The position numbers were made by a program, and so were the translations under genes. Under the pieces are notes generated by a model. That model was not told the origin of the DNA, ran no database searches, and was given only the letters and a program-made list of their open reading frames with translations. DNA of 64,000 nt from Streptomyces acidiscabies (GTDB lineage: Bacteria > Actinomycetota > Actinomycetes > Streptomycetales > Streptomycetaceae): positions 5,352,001 through 5,416,000 of the forward strand of contig NZ_JAGJBY010000001.1 of assembly GCF_020010905.1 (NCBI RefSeq), given 5' to 3'. Positions 17,653 to 25,449 of this stretch are shown here, piece by piece (position 1 is the first letter of the stretch; every line of letters starts with the position of its first letter).

Positions 17653-17676
17653 CTTACTTCCAGGTATGTCCTTACT
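17653..17676. promoter_or_regulatory. Candidate HxlR operator: CTTACT direct repeat
   Basis: CTTACT occurs at 17653-17658 and 17671-17676, with an 18-bp period (about two helical turns), in the 97-bp intergenic region between the HxlR gene and the divergent oxidoreductase. The segment is AT-rich against its surroundings, as expected of a promoter/operator. Confidence 0.4.
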
Positions 17677-17741
17677 AAAAGTTAGCCAGCCCTCCTAGCG
17701 TGAAGACCACAGAGGACAGGGCGACCGACAAGGAGCTGATC

Positions 17742-18581
17742 ATGTTCGTAGTGACCGGGGCCACCGGGAATATCGGCCGACCGTTGACGCGGGAACTGGC
17801 CGAGGCGGGCCAGCAGGTGACGGCGGTGTCACGGCACTCGGCGACAGTCCCGGACGGCGTCCGCCACGTGGTGGCCGACCTGTCCGAGCCGGCCGGCCTC
17901 AAGCCCGCGCTGTCCGGCGCGAAGGCGCTGTTCCTGCTGTTGTCCGGCGACCTGCACGCCACCGGAGCCGGCCCTGCCGACATCATCGGTGAAGCTGCGG
18001 CCTGCGGTGTCCGCCGGGTCGTCCTGCTCTCCACGCTGGGCGTGGTCACCCGGCCCTTCGGCACAACGCGGATGGCGATGCGCGCACTGGAGGACACGCT
18101 GCGGGAGTCCGGCCTTGAGTGGGTCATCCTGCGGCCGGGCGGCTTCGCCTCCAACGCCCTGTGGTGGGCCGAGTCCGTCCGCTCGCGTCGGGTCGTCGCC
18201 GCGCCCTTCGGGGACACAGGGGTGCCGATCATCGACCCGGCCGACATCGCCGCAGTCGCGGCGGCCTGCCTGCTGGATGACCGGCACACCGGCGGTGTGT
18301 ACGAGCTGACCGGCCCAGAGGTGATCACTCCGCGCCGGCAGACAGAGGCCATCGCCGCCGTGCTCGGTTCGCCGGTGAGGTTTCACGAACTCAGCCGTGA
18401 CGAGGCCAAGGCCGCCATGACCCAGAGCATGCCGGCGGAGCTGGCCGACGACACCCTGGACATCCTCGGATCTCCGAACCAGGACGAACTGCGCGTCAGC
18501 CCGGACGTTCAGCGGGTCCTCGGTACCACCCCGCGCCCCTTCACCGACTGGGCCGCCCGCAACGTCGCCGCGTTCCGCTGA
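17742..18581 (+). CDS. NmrA/YtfG-like NAD(P)H-dependent oxidoreductase
   Basis: 279 residues. The dinucleotide motif VTGATGNIGRP is at the extreme N-terminus, and the LLSTLGV, LRPGGFASN and YELTGPEVIT segments are typical of NmrA-like/quinone-oxidoreductase proteins. The ATG at 17742 follows AAGGAG by six bases. It is divergent from, and probably repressed by, the HxlR regulator. It may protect against quinones or electrophiles, as known for HxlR-controlled oxidoreductases. Confidence 0.87.
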   Translation: MFVVTGATGNIGRPLTRELAEAGQQVTAVSRHSATVPDGVRHVVADLSEPAGLKPALSGAKALFLLLSGDLHATGAGPADIIGEAAACGVRRVVLLSTLGVVTRPFGTTRMAMRALEDTLRESGLEWVILRPGGFASNALWWAESVRSRRVVAAPFGDTGVPIIDPADIAAVAAACLLDDRHTGGVYELTGPEVITPRRQTEAIAAVLGSPVRFHELSRDEAKAAMTQSMPAELADDTLDILGSPNQDELRVSPDVQRVLGTTPRPFTDWAARNVAAFR

Positions 18582-18806
18582 GCCCGCTCCCTGTCTCTGC
18601 TGGGCGTGCGCAGTGCCTCCTGCAACCGGGACAGCACCTCGTTCACGGCCGTCGAATCTCAGCCGTACCACCCGTACGAGGAGCGATTCCAAGACGACTT
18701 CCGCATCGCCTGGCGGAAAACGACCAGCACTGGACGATTCCGGCCCACCACCGGTCCCGGCCGGAGCTTCTACGTTCGTACGAATCCCAGCGAGGAGGCA
18801 CCCCTC

Positions 18807-19901
18807 ATGACCATCACCTCGAAGACCCCGCGACGCGTGATGCGGACGGCGCTGCTCGCGGCGGCGACCGCCCTGATGGTGGCGTTACCGGTCGACGCGA
18901 ACGCGGCAGAAGCGCAGGTGCACACGGCGGGGCGGGTCCAGGACGCGGGCGGCACGCTTCGGTACAGCTGGCCCGGCGTGTACTTCGAAGGACGCTTCAG
19001 CGGCACCGGCGTGGGCGTCGTCCTCGACGACCCGGCCGCCGACTACGACGTACAGATCGACGGAACCACGGTCGCCACACTCGTCACCCCCAGCAGCACG
19101 ACGCATTGGATCAACGGCCTGGCGAACGGCACGCACACCGTCCGTCTCGTCAAGCGCAACGACACCCCCTGGAGCACCGGCTCCTTCGGCGGCTTCCTCG
19201 CCGCACCCGGCGGCGCCGTACTGGCCAAGCCCGTCGCCCGCAGCCGCCAGATCGAGTTCATCGGCGACTCCCTGACGGTCGGCTACGGCAACCTCTCGAC
19301 CTCACGCACCTGCACCGGGGACCAACTGCGCAGGACCACCAACACCGACGCGAGCTACGGCGCCCTCACCGCCCGGCGCCTCGGCGCCGACTACCAGGTC
19401 AACGGCTACTCGGGCCTCGGCATGGTGCGCAACTACAACGGCGGCTCGCCGGACGTCACGTACCGGACCTACTACGACCGCGCCCTGCTGAACGTGCCCG
19501 GCGACGTCTGGCACAACCCCGGAACCTGGCGCCCCCAGGTCGTCGTGATCAACCTCGGCACCAACGACTTCTCGACCGCCCCCAACCCCGGCGAACCCTG
19601 GACACCGGACAGCCTCGCATCCGCCTACCGCGCCGCCTACGGCGACTTCGTCCAGAAGCTGCGCACCCGCTACGGCGCCGACACCACCATCGTGGCGGTG
19701 GGCGCGGGCCGGTACGCCGACCATGTCCAGCAGGTCGTGAGGGCACGCAACGCCGCCGGGGACAGCCGGGTGCGGTACTGGTTCCTCGACGACGAGGGCC
19801 TGGACTTCCTCGGCTGCGACTGGCACTACTCCGCCCACGACGACCGCCTGATCGCCGACCGGCTCACCCCCTTCCTCTCCGGCCTGCCGACAGGCTGGTA
19901 A
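18807..19901 (+). CDS. Secreted SGNH esterase, carbohydrate esterase family 2-like
   Basis: 364 residues. A signal peptide (1 to about 33) is followed by an N-terminal beta-sandwich (about 38-140, GRVQDAGGTLRYSWPGVYFE) and an SGNH hydrolase domain with Ser155 in FIGDSLTVGYG, NLGTNDFS (block III) and DWHYSAHDD supplying the D-x-x-H-type dyad. The two-domain order is that of CE2 acetylxylan/glucomannan deacetylases. GAGGAGG lies eight bases upstream of the ATG. A TTA codon at 18885-18887 falls in the signal peptide. It begins a run of three secreted carbohydrate-active genes. Confidence 0.85.
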   Translation: MTITSKTPRRVMRTALLAAATALMVALPVDANAAEAQVHTAGRVQDAGGTLRYSWPGVYFEGRFSGTGVGVVLDDPAADYDVQIDGTTVATLVTPSSTTHWINGLANGTHTVRLVKRNDTPWSTGSFGGFLAAPGGAVLAKPVARSRQIEFIGDSLTVGYGNLSTSRTCTGDQLRRTTNTDASYGALTARRLGADYQVNGYSGLGMVRNYNGGSPDVTYRTYYDRALLNVPGDVWHNPGTWRPQVVVINLGTNDFSTAPNPGEPWTPDSLASAYRAAYGDFVQKLRTRYGADTTIVAVGAGRYADHVQQVVRARNAAGDSRVRYWFLDDEGLDFLGCDWHYSAHDDRLIADRLTPFLSGLPTGW

Positions 19902-20057
19902 GGCGCCCACCCTCGCCGATACATCCGATGTAAAGCATTCCCTGGGCGGAAGCGAGCCACACAAGTACCGCTGATTTAAGGCTACTTCTGCCCCGGTTCT
20001 GGACAACTGCCGCCTGTGCACCCGCTAATACATCCCATGGATAGGCAGGAGAGAGCC

Positions 20058-21980
20058 GTGTCCCAACCGATCAGCCGCCGCACGGCGTTGACCGGCGTGG
20101 CCGCCATGACGGCTGCCGTAGTGGTGCCGCCGGTCCTGGCGCCCCCCGCCCACGCCGCTGCCGCGAACCAGCCCCTGCCCCTGCCCCCACTGCGGATCCC
20201 CCGGCCGGACCTGGGCGTCGAGCAGCAGCCCGACGAGAAGATCCGCTGGATGCAGGACGCCAAGCTCGGCATGTTCATCCACTGGGGGGTGTACGCCGGC
20301 CCGGCCAAGGGCGAGTGGTACATGGAGAACGCGGCCGTCACCCCGGAGAACTACCGCAGGTACGTCACCGACGAGGGCCCCGCGCAGTTCACCGCCGACG
20401 CGTACGACCCCGCCGCATGGGCGCGCCTCGCCAGGGACATGGGCGCCCGGTACACCGTCCTGACCGCCCGCCACCACGAGGGGTTCGCCCTGTGGCCGTC
20501 CACGCACCCGAACGCCTGGCACTCCGGCCAGGCACCGCTGGGGCGCGACTTCATCGGCCGGTACGTCTCCGCCGTACGCGATGCCGGACTGCGCGTGGGC
20601 CTGTACTACTCGCCCCTGAGCTGGCGCTACCCCGGCTACTACGACGTCCACGGCACGGGCTGCCTGCCCAACAAGTGGGGGTACGTCACCGACCCCGCGC
20701 ACCACGAGAACGCACGGATCATGAAGAACGAGGTGTACCAGCAGGTCAAGGAGCTGGTCACCCAGTACGGCACGATCGACGACCTGTGGTGGGACGGCGG
20801 CTGGCTGGGCCAGCAGGGCTCCGACGCGGACGCCGCCTTCTTCTGGGAACCCGGCAGGTTCCGGGACCCGGCCAACGAGTGGCCGGTGGACGCCGCATAC
20901 GGCGACACCGACACCGAGACGGGGAAACCCCTGGGGCTGACCGGCCTCGTCCGCAAGCACCAGCCCGACATCGTCACCACCCTGCGCTCCGGCTGGATCG
21001 GCGACTACGCCAGCGAGGAGGGCGGTGCCGTGCCGACCGGCGCGATCCGCTCCGGGAAGCTGGCGGAGAAGTGCTTCACCATCGGCGGCGCCTGGGGCTA
21101 CACGGCCGGCGCGCCCGTGATGAGCTTCGGCGCCATCATGGACATCCTGGTCAACGCCTGGGTACGGAACATGACCTGCCTGCTCAACGTCGGCCCGGAC
21201 CGCACCGGCGCGATACCGGCCGACCAGGCGGCGGCGGTGCGCCGGGTCGGCGCCTTCCTGACCACCTGCGGCGAGGCCGTCTACGGCACGCGCGGCGGCC
21301 CCTGGCAACCCGTGGACGGCCGCCACGGCTTCACCTACCGGGGCGACACCTTCTACGTCCACCTGCTGCCCGGCCACAGCGGCACCGCCTTCACCACCCC
21401 GTCCACCGGGGACGCCCGGGTCACCCGCGTCTTCGACGTCGCCACGGGCACCGGCCTGCCGTACACCGTCGGCCCGGACGGCTCGGTGACCGTCACCGGT
21501 ATTGACCGCACGCGTGTCCCCGAGGACAGCGTCGTCGGCGTCACGCTGGACCGCTCCGTGGAGCCGTCCGACATCGCCGCCGGCCGGACCGCCACGGCGA
21601 GCAGCCAGGAGAGCGCCCACGGCAACACGGCGGCCAGGGCCGTCGACGGCTCCACCGCCACCCGCTGGTGCGCGGCCGGGGGCGGCAGCGGCGAGTGGCT
21701 GAAGGTGGACCTGGGGGAGCGCAGGCAGCTGACCGGAGCGCGGATCGCCTGGGAGTTCCCGGACACGAACTACCGCTACCGGATCGAGGGTTCCCCCGAC
21801 GACGCCGGCTGGACCACCCTGGCCGACCTGTCCGCCACGACCGCCACCGCACAGGTACAGGTCGCCGCCTTCCAGACGCAGGCCCGGTACGTACGGGTCA
21901 CCGTCACCGGCCTGCCCTCCGGCGCCTGGGCCTCGATCCGCAGCCTGGAGCTCTACGACCGGCCCTTCACCACCTCGTGA
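20058..21980 (+). CDS. Secreted alpha-L-fucosidase (GH29) with C-terminal discoidin/CBM32 domain
   Basis: 640 residues. SRRTALTGVAAMTAAVVV is a twin-arginine-like signal. The GH29 catalytic domain has TARHHEGF (His139, His140) and the predicted nucleophile Asp246 in LWWDGGW, then a C-terminal F5/8-type discoidin domain (about 512-640, with TATASSQES and DGSTATRWC). It should release L-fucose from glycans outside the cell. The GTG at 20058 is preceded by AGGAGAG; an upstream ATG at 20037 is in frame but less well placed. It sits between two SGNH enzymes. Confidence 0.9.
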   Translation: MSQPISRRTALTGVAAMTAAVVVPPVLAPPAHAAAANQPLPLPPLRIPRPDLGVEQQPDEKIRWMQDAKLGMFIHWGVYAGPAKGEWYMENAAVTPENYRRYVTDEGPAQFTADAYDPAAWARLARDMGARYTVLTARHHEGFALWPSTHPNAWHSGQAPLGRDFIGRYVSAVRDAGLRVGLYYSPLSWRYPGYYDVHGTGCLPNKWGYVTDPAHHENARIMKNEVYQQVKELVTQYGTIDDLWWDGGWLGQQGSDADAAFFWEPGRFRDPANEWPVDAAYGDTDTETGKPLGLTGLVRKHQPDIVTTLRSGWIGDYASEEGGAVPTGAIRSGKLAEKCFTIGGAWGYTAGAPVMSFGAIMDILVNAWVRNMTCLLNVGPDRTGAIPADQAAAVRRVGAFLTTCGEAVYGTRGGPWQPVDGRHGFTYRGDTFYVHLLPGHSGTAFTTPSTGDARVTRVFDVATGTGLPYTVGPDGSVTVTGIDRTRVPEDSVVGVTLDRSVEPSDIAAGRTATASSQESAHGNTAARAVDGSTATRWCAAGGGSGEWLKVDLGERRQLTGARIAWEFPDTNYRYRIEGSPDDAGWTTLADLSATTATAQVQVAAFQTQARYVRVTVTGLPSGAWASIRSLELYDRPFTTS

Positions 21981-22026
21981 GCCGACCCCTTCATCGATCC
22001 GACTTACTCAGAGAAAAGGACGTTCT

Positions 22027-23121
22027 GTGAGAAAGCTCTGGACCCTCCTGACGGCCGTGCTCGTCGCCGCCGTGTTCGGCTCGGCGGCCCCCGCCTCCGC
22101 CGCCCCCACCACCCCCGTGCGCCTGATGCCGATGGGCGACTCGATCACCTGGGGCGTAGGCAGCAGCACGGGGAACGGCTACCGGAGTTCGCTGTACAAC
22201 AAGCTCGCGGCGGACGGCCATCCCGTGGACTTCGTCGGCACCGGGCGAGCCGGCTCGATGTCCGACCCCGACAACGAGGGCCACTCCGGATACCTGATCC
22301 ACCAGATCGCCGAGCTCGCCGACGCCGCGCTGACCCGCTACCGGCCCAACGTCGTGACGCTGATGATCGGGACGAACGACCTCGACCGGTCGTACCAGGT
22401 CTCCACGGCCACCGCCCGGCTGAAGTCGCTGGTCGAGCGGATCACCGCCGCCGCGCCCGACGCGACGGTCCTCGTGGCCTCCCTCGTCGTGTCCACCAGC
22501 GGCTCCGAGGAGCAGTACCGCGCCGCGTACAACCAGGCCGTCCCGCAGATCGTGAACGAGGCGCAGGCGGCGGGCCGGCACGTCGGGTACGTGGACATGA
22601 GCGCCCTGACCAGGTCCGATCTGGCCGACGCCCTGCACCCCAACGACGCGGGCTACGAGAAGATGGCCGCCGCCTTCCACCAGGGCGTCCGCACCGCCGA
22701 CGCCGCAGGCTGGCTGCGAAACCCCGCCCCGGCCCCCGCCCGCGTGGCCTCCGGCATCGCCGGCAAGTGCCTGGACGTCGCCGGCGCCGGGACCGCCGAC
22801 GGAACCGCCGTCCAGACCTGGAGCTGCGGCGACGGCGCACAGCAGCTGTGGTCCGCCTACACCGACGGCACCCTGCGCTCCCTCGGCAAGTGCCTCGACG
22901 TCGTCGGCGCGGGCACCGCCAACGGCACGAAGACGCACCTGTGGACCTGCCACGGCGGTGCCAACCAGGTCTGGCAGGCCTACAACGGCGGCTACCGCAA
23001 CCCCGCCTCCGGCCGCTGCCTCGACGTCCCCGGCTCCACCACGGCCGACGGCACCCAGCTCCAGCTGTGGGACTGCCACGGGGGCACCAACCAGAAGTGG
23101 ACGACTCTCGCCGCCGGATGA
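22027..23121 (+). CDS. Secreted SGNH/GDSL hydrolase with ricin B-type lectin domain (CBM13)
   Basis: 364 residues. Signal peptide 1 to about 26. The SGNH domain has the block I MGDSITWG with Ser39, a MIGTND block III, and DALHPNDAGY with the catalytic Asp/His. A linker of Pro/Ala leads to a beta-trefoil lectin (about 240-364) with three GKCLDV/GRCLDV and QxW repeats. The substrate is probably an acetylated or acylated polysaccharide to which the lectin tethers the enzyme. It starts 46 bp after the fucosidase stop, suggesting cotranscription. Confidence 0.88.
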   Translation: MRKLWTLLTAVLVAAVFGSAAPASAAPTTPVRLMPMGDSITWGVGSSTGNGYRSSLYNKLAADGHPVDFVGTGRAGSMSDPDNEGHSGYLIHQIAELADAALTRYRPNVVTLMIGTNDLDRSYQVSTATARLKSLVERITAAAPDATVLVASLVVSTSGSEEQYRAAYNQAVPQIVNEAQAAGRHVGYVDMSALTRSDLADALHPNDAGYEKMAAAFHQGVRTADAAGWLRNPAPAPARVASGIAGKCLDVAGAGTADGTAVQTWSCGDGAQQLWSAYTDGTLRSLGKCLDVVGAGTANGTKTHLWTCHGGANQVWQAYNGGYRNPASGRCLDVPGSTTADGTQLQLWDCHGGTNQKWTTLAAG

Positions 23122-23228
23122 CACCTGCGGTTTTCCGCACCGAGAACCACCCGACACGGCCGTGGTCGCGCTGATACCTTCGGCAACTGGCGTATCGGTC
23201 GGGGGAGTTACCACCCAGGGGTGATCGT

Positions 23229-23867
23229 GTGAGCCGGTCCTTCGCACCCGGTGAGGTCATCGTCCGCAGCGAGGTCCTCGACGGCAAGGAGTGGGTCGTC
23301 TACCCGGTCCGGGTCGTCCTGGACGCACCGGACCTGCTCGCCGTGTACGTGCACCAGGGGACCCGACTCACCTTCGGCGGAAGCGACTTCAGCCTCGGCG
23401 CACACCCCTGGGCGGCGTCCGACCGGTTCTGGCGCTCCGCGGGCGTTCTCCAGCTCCAGCGGCCGGGCGACTGGTACGCCGTCTGGGGCCGCTGGGAGGG
23501 CGACGAGTTCGCCGACTGGTACGTCAACTTCCAGCGCCCGCTGCGGCGTACGGACCGGGGTTTCGACACCCTGGACCTTGAGCTGGACCTGGTGATCCCG
23601 GCCGACGGCTCGGCGCCGCGGTGGAAGGACCTCGAAGAGTTCGAAGCGCGCGCCGGGCGGGGCGAGTTCGAGCCGGAGGAGGCCGACGCCGTACGCCGGG
23701 CCGCCCGCGAGGTGCGTGACGCGGTCGGACGCGGGCGCGACTGGTGGGAGTCGTGGCGTGACTGGCGGATGCCTGAGGGGTGGAGCGTGCCGGGCGCCGT
23801 GGAACTCGCGTCGCTGGAGTGGGACGCGCCGCTCAGGACAGGGCGGCGCGGACCCCGAGGGCGATGA
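23229..23867 (+). CDS. DUF402 domain protein (FomD/Ntdp-like)
   Basis: 212 residues of the DUF402 family. The YPVRVVLDAPDLLAVYVHQGT segment and WYVNFQRPLRRTDRGFDTLDLELDLVI, with its clustered acidic metal ligands, are the family's core. Characterised relatives hydrolyse nucleoside diphosphates or triphosphates, and FomD of the fosfomycin cluster hydrolyses a CMP-phosphonate. It lies 0.7 kb from a phosphonate locus, which makes a role there conceivable; DUF402 proteins are common in Streptomyces, so chance proximity is equally possible. Its 3' end overlaps the convergent LysE gene by 35 bp. Confidence 0.8.
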   Translation: MSRSFAPGEVIVRSEVLDGKEWVVYPVRVVLDAPDLLAVYVHQGTRLTFGGSDFSLGAHPWAASDRFWRSAGVLQLQRPGDWYAVWGRWEGDEFADWYVNFQRPLRRTDRGFDTLDLELDLVIPADGSAPRWKDLEEFEARAGRGEFEPEEADAVRRAAREVRDAVGRGRDWWESWRDWRMPEGWSVPGAVELASLEWDAPLRTGRRGPRGR

Positions 23868-24456
23868 AGACGACCGCCGTCACCCGGGTGAGGGCGATCT
23901 TGAACCGGGGGGTGCGCGTGATGTGAGCGGCCTTTTCCACGAGGAACGTCCAGCCGCCCAGCCACAGTGCGGTCATGACGGCATGGACCGTGGCCAAGGA
24001 GAGCATCTGCGCGGCGAACTGGTGCCCCGAGCGGATGAACTGGGGAGCCAGGATGAGGTAGATCGACACGGCCTTCGGGTTGAGCAGGTTCATCATCAGG
24101 GCCTTCGAGTACGTCGAGGAGGCCCAGGCCGGCCAGCGCCGTCGCGATGGTGTGCCTGCCGCCGTCGGTCCGGCACTGCGCCAGGTCCAGATCCCGAGGC
24201 CGACCAGGAACACCGCACCGGTCAACTGGACGGCCGTGAAGGCGCGTTGCGAACTCATCACCAGCGCCGAAAGGCCGACGGCCGCGAGGGTGGCGTGCGC
24301 GTAGATCCCAGTGGTGGTGCCCAGGATCACGGACCAGGCCTGTCTGCGGCCGTCCTCCGCGACCTGCTGGATCAGCAGAGTGAGACTGGCTCCAGGGGCG
24401 ATCGTCAGCGGGAGCAGGGCCAGCGCGAAGGTGACGATCGCGTAGGGGTGCGGCAC
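23833..24456 (-). CDS. LysE/RhtB family amino-acid exporter
   Basis: 207 residues, about six hydrophobic segments. LTIAPGASLTLLIQQVAEDGRRQA near the N-terminus and LNPKAVSIYLILAPQF in the middle are LysE-family hallmarks. Members export small amino acids or related metabolites by proton exchange. The GTG at 24456 gives the usual family length; a longer frame to 24516 adds 20 unlikely residues. It follows the phosphonate genes on the same strand with about 90 bp between, so export of an amino-phosphonate is an untested possibility. Confidence 0.82.
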   Translation of the reverse strand: MPHPYAIVTFALALLPLTIAPGASLTLLIQQVAEDGRRQAWSVILGTTTGIYAHATLAAVGLSALVMSSQRAFTAVQLTGAVFLVGLGIWTWRSAGPTAAGTPSRRRWPAWASSTYSKALMMNLLNPKAVSIYLILAPQFIRSGHQFAAQMLSLATVHAVMTALWLGGWTFLVEKAAHITRTPRFKIALTRVTAVVFIALGVRAALS

Positions 24457-24546
24457 AGGAAAAAGCCTCTCGAACGGGAACGGCACCGTCTCCTGCGGCC
24501 GGGGGAGAGCGCACAAGGACGCTCTCCCCCCACCGCGCCGTCTCCC

Positions 24547-25440
24547 TCAAAGGAGCAGCGGTCCCGCCTTCTCCTTCAGCTCGTCCCCTCGCGCGATCTG
24601 CGGGAACAGCCCTTCTCGGATCGCGCGGTAGTCCTCGGGGAAATCGCACTCCGAGAAGAGCAGACTCCCGGGGAACTCGGTCAGTTCGAGCAGCCCCAGC
24701 GTGAACAGGTACTGCCAGACCTCCTCGTGCTCGGACAGCCGGCCGCTGTAGCCGTAGGGCCGCCGCTCCGGCGGGTCCCCGACGATCCACTCGGTGATCT
24801 CGGCGGCGAGCTTGGCGGTCGACGTGTCCAGAGCGATGAGCCCGAGGCTCTCGCCCAGCAGGGACAGCCCCTGGGTCATCGTGTCGGTCATCCCCTTGCC
24901 GATCAGCAGGGGCTGGTCGGCGCTCAGGCCGTAGACCCGTACCTCCTCGCTGTCGCCGCTGACCCGCTTCACCACGCTCAGCCTCGCTCCGGCGCCGGCG
25001 GCGCTCTCGGCGACGATGCGGTCCAGCACCCCGCGTTCGTAGACGATGTCCGCGTCCGTGACCAGGGTGCGCGCTCCCTGGGGCCGCCAGGCGAGCGCTG
25101 CCCGCAGCCCGGCGAGCATGCTCACACTGGACCCGGTGCGCTCCTCATCGGGGGTGTCCACGACGACGAGTTCGACGCCGTCGTCCTTGCCGAACGGTTC
25201 GAACCAGGGCAGGCCGGCCGGGCTCACGACGACGAAGGTCCGCTCGACCCCGATGCTCCGGAACAGCTCCAGATGCCGGCTCATGAAGCTGGTGTGCTCC
25301 CCGGCCGAACCGGGCAGGGCCGCCGCCGACGGTGCGTCCTCCTGCCGTATCGGCAGGAGCGACTTGGGCAGCGAGACCCCCTCCACCGAGCCCATCCGCC
25401 GGTTCTCCCCGGCGGCGAGGACGATCGCGCATTCGGTCAT
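24547..25440 (-). CDS. Nucleotidyltransferase, probable phosphonate cytidylyltransferase
   Basis: 297 residues of the sugar-phosphate/choline-phosphate NTP-transferase fold: AIVLAAGENRRMG at the N-terminus with SLPKSLLPI, and a metal-binding VTDADIVYE in the middle. In fosfomycin biosynthesis the Fom1 cytidylyltransferase domain activates hydroxyethylphosphonate as its CMP adduct before B12 radical methylation; in other bacteria PntC-type enzymes make CMP-aminoethylphosphonate. Position directly after the B12 radical SAM gene (9 bp gap) supports a CMP-phosphonate product. The base specificity itself is inference. Confidence 0.78.
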   Translation of the reverse strand: MTECAIVLAAGENRRMGSVEGVSLPKSLLPIRQEDAPSAAALPGSAGEHTSFMSRHLELFRSIGVERTFVVVSPAGLPWFEPFGKDDGVELVVVDTPDEERTGSSVSMLAGLRAALAWRPQGARTLVTDADIVYERGVLDRIVAESAAGAGARLSVVKRVSGDSEEVRVYGLSADQPLLIGKGMTDTMTQGLSLLGESLGLIALDTSTAKLAAEITEWIVGDPPERRPYGYSGRLSEHEEVWQYLFTLGLLELTEFPGSLLFSECDFPEDYRAIREGLFPQIARGDELKEKAGPLLL

Positions 25441-25449
25441 GGTGGCTCC

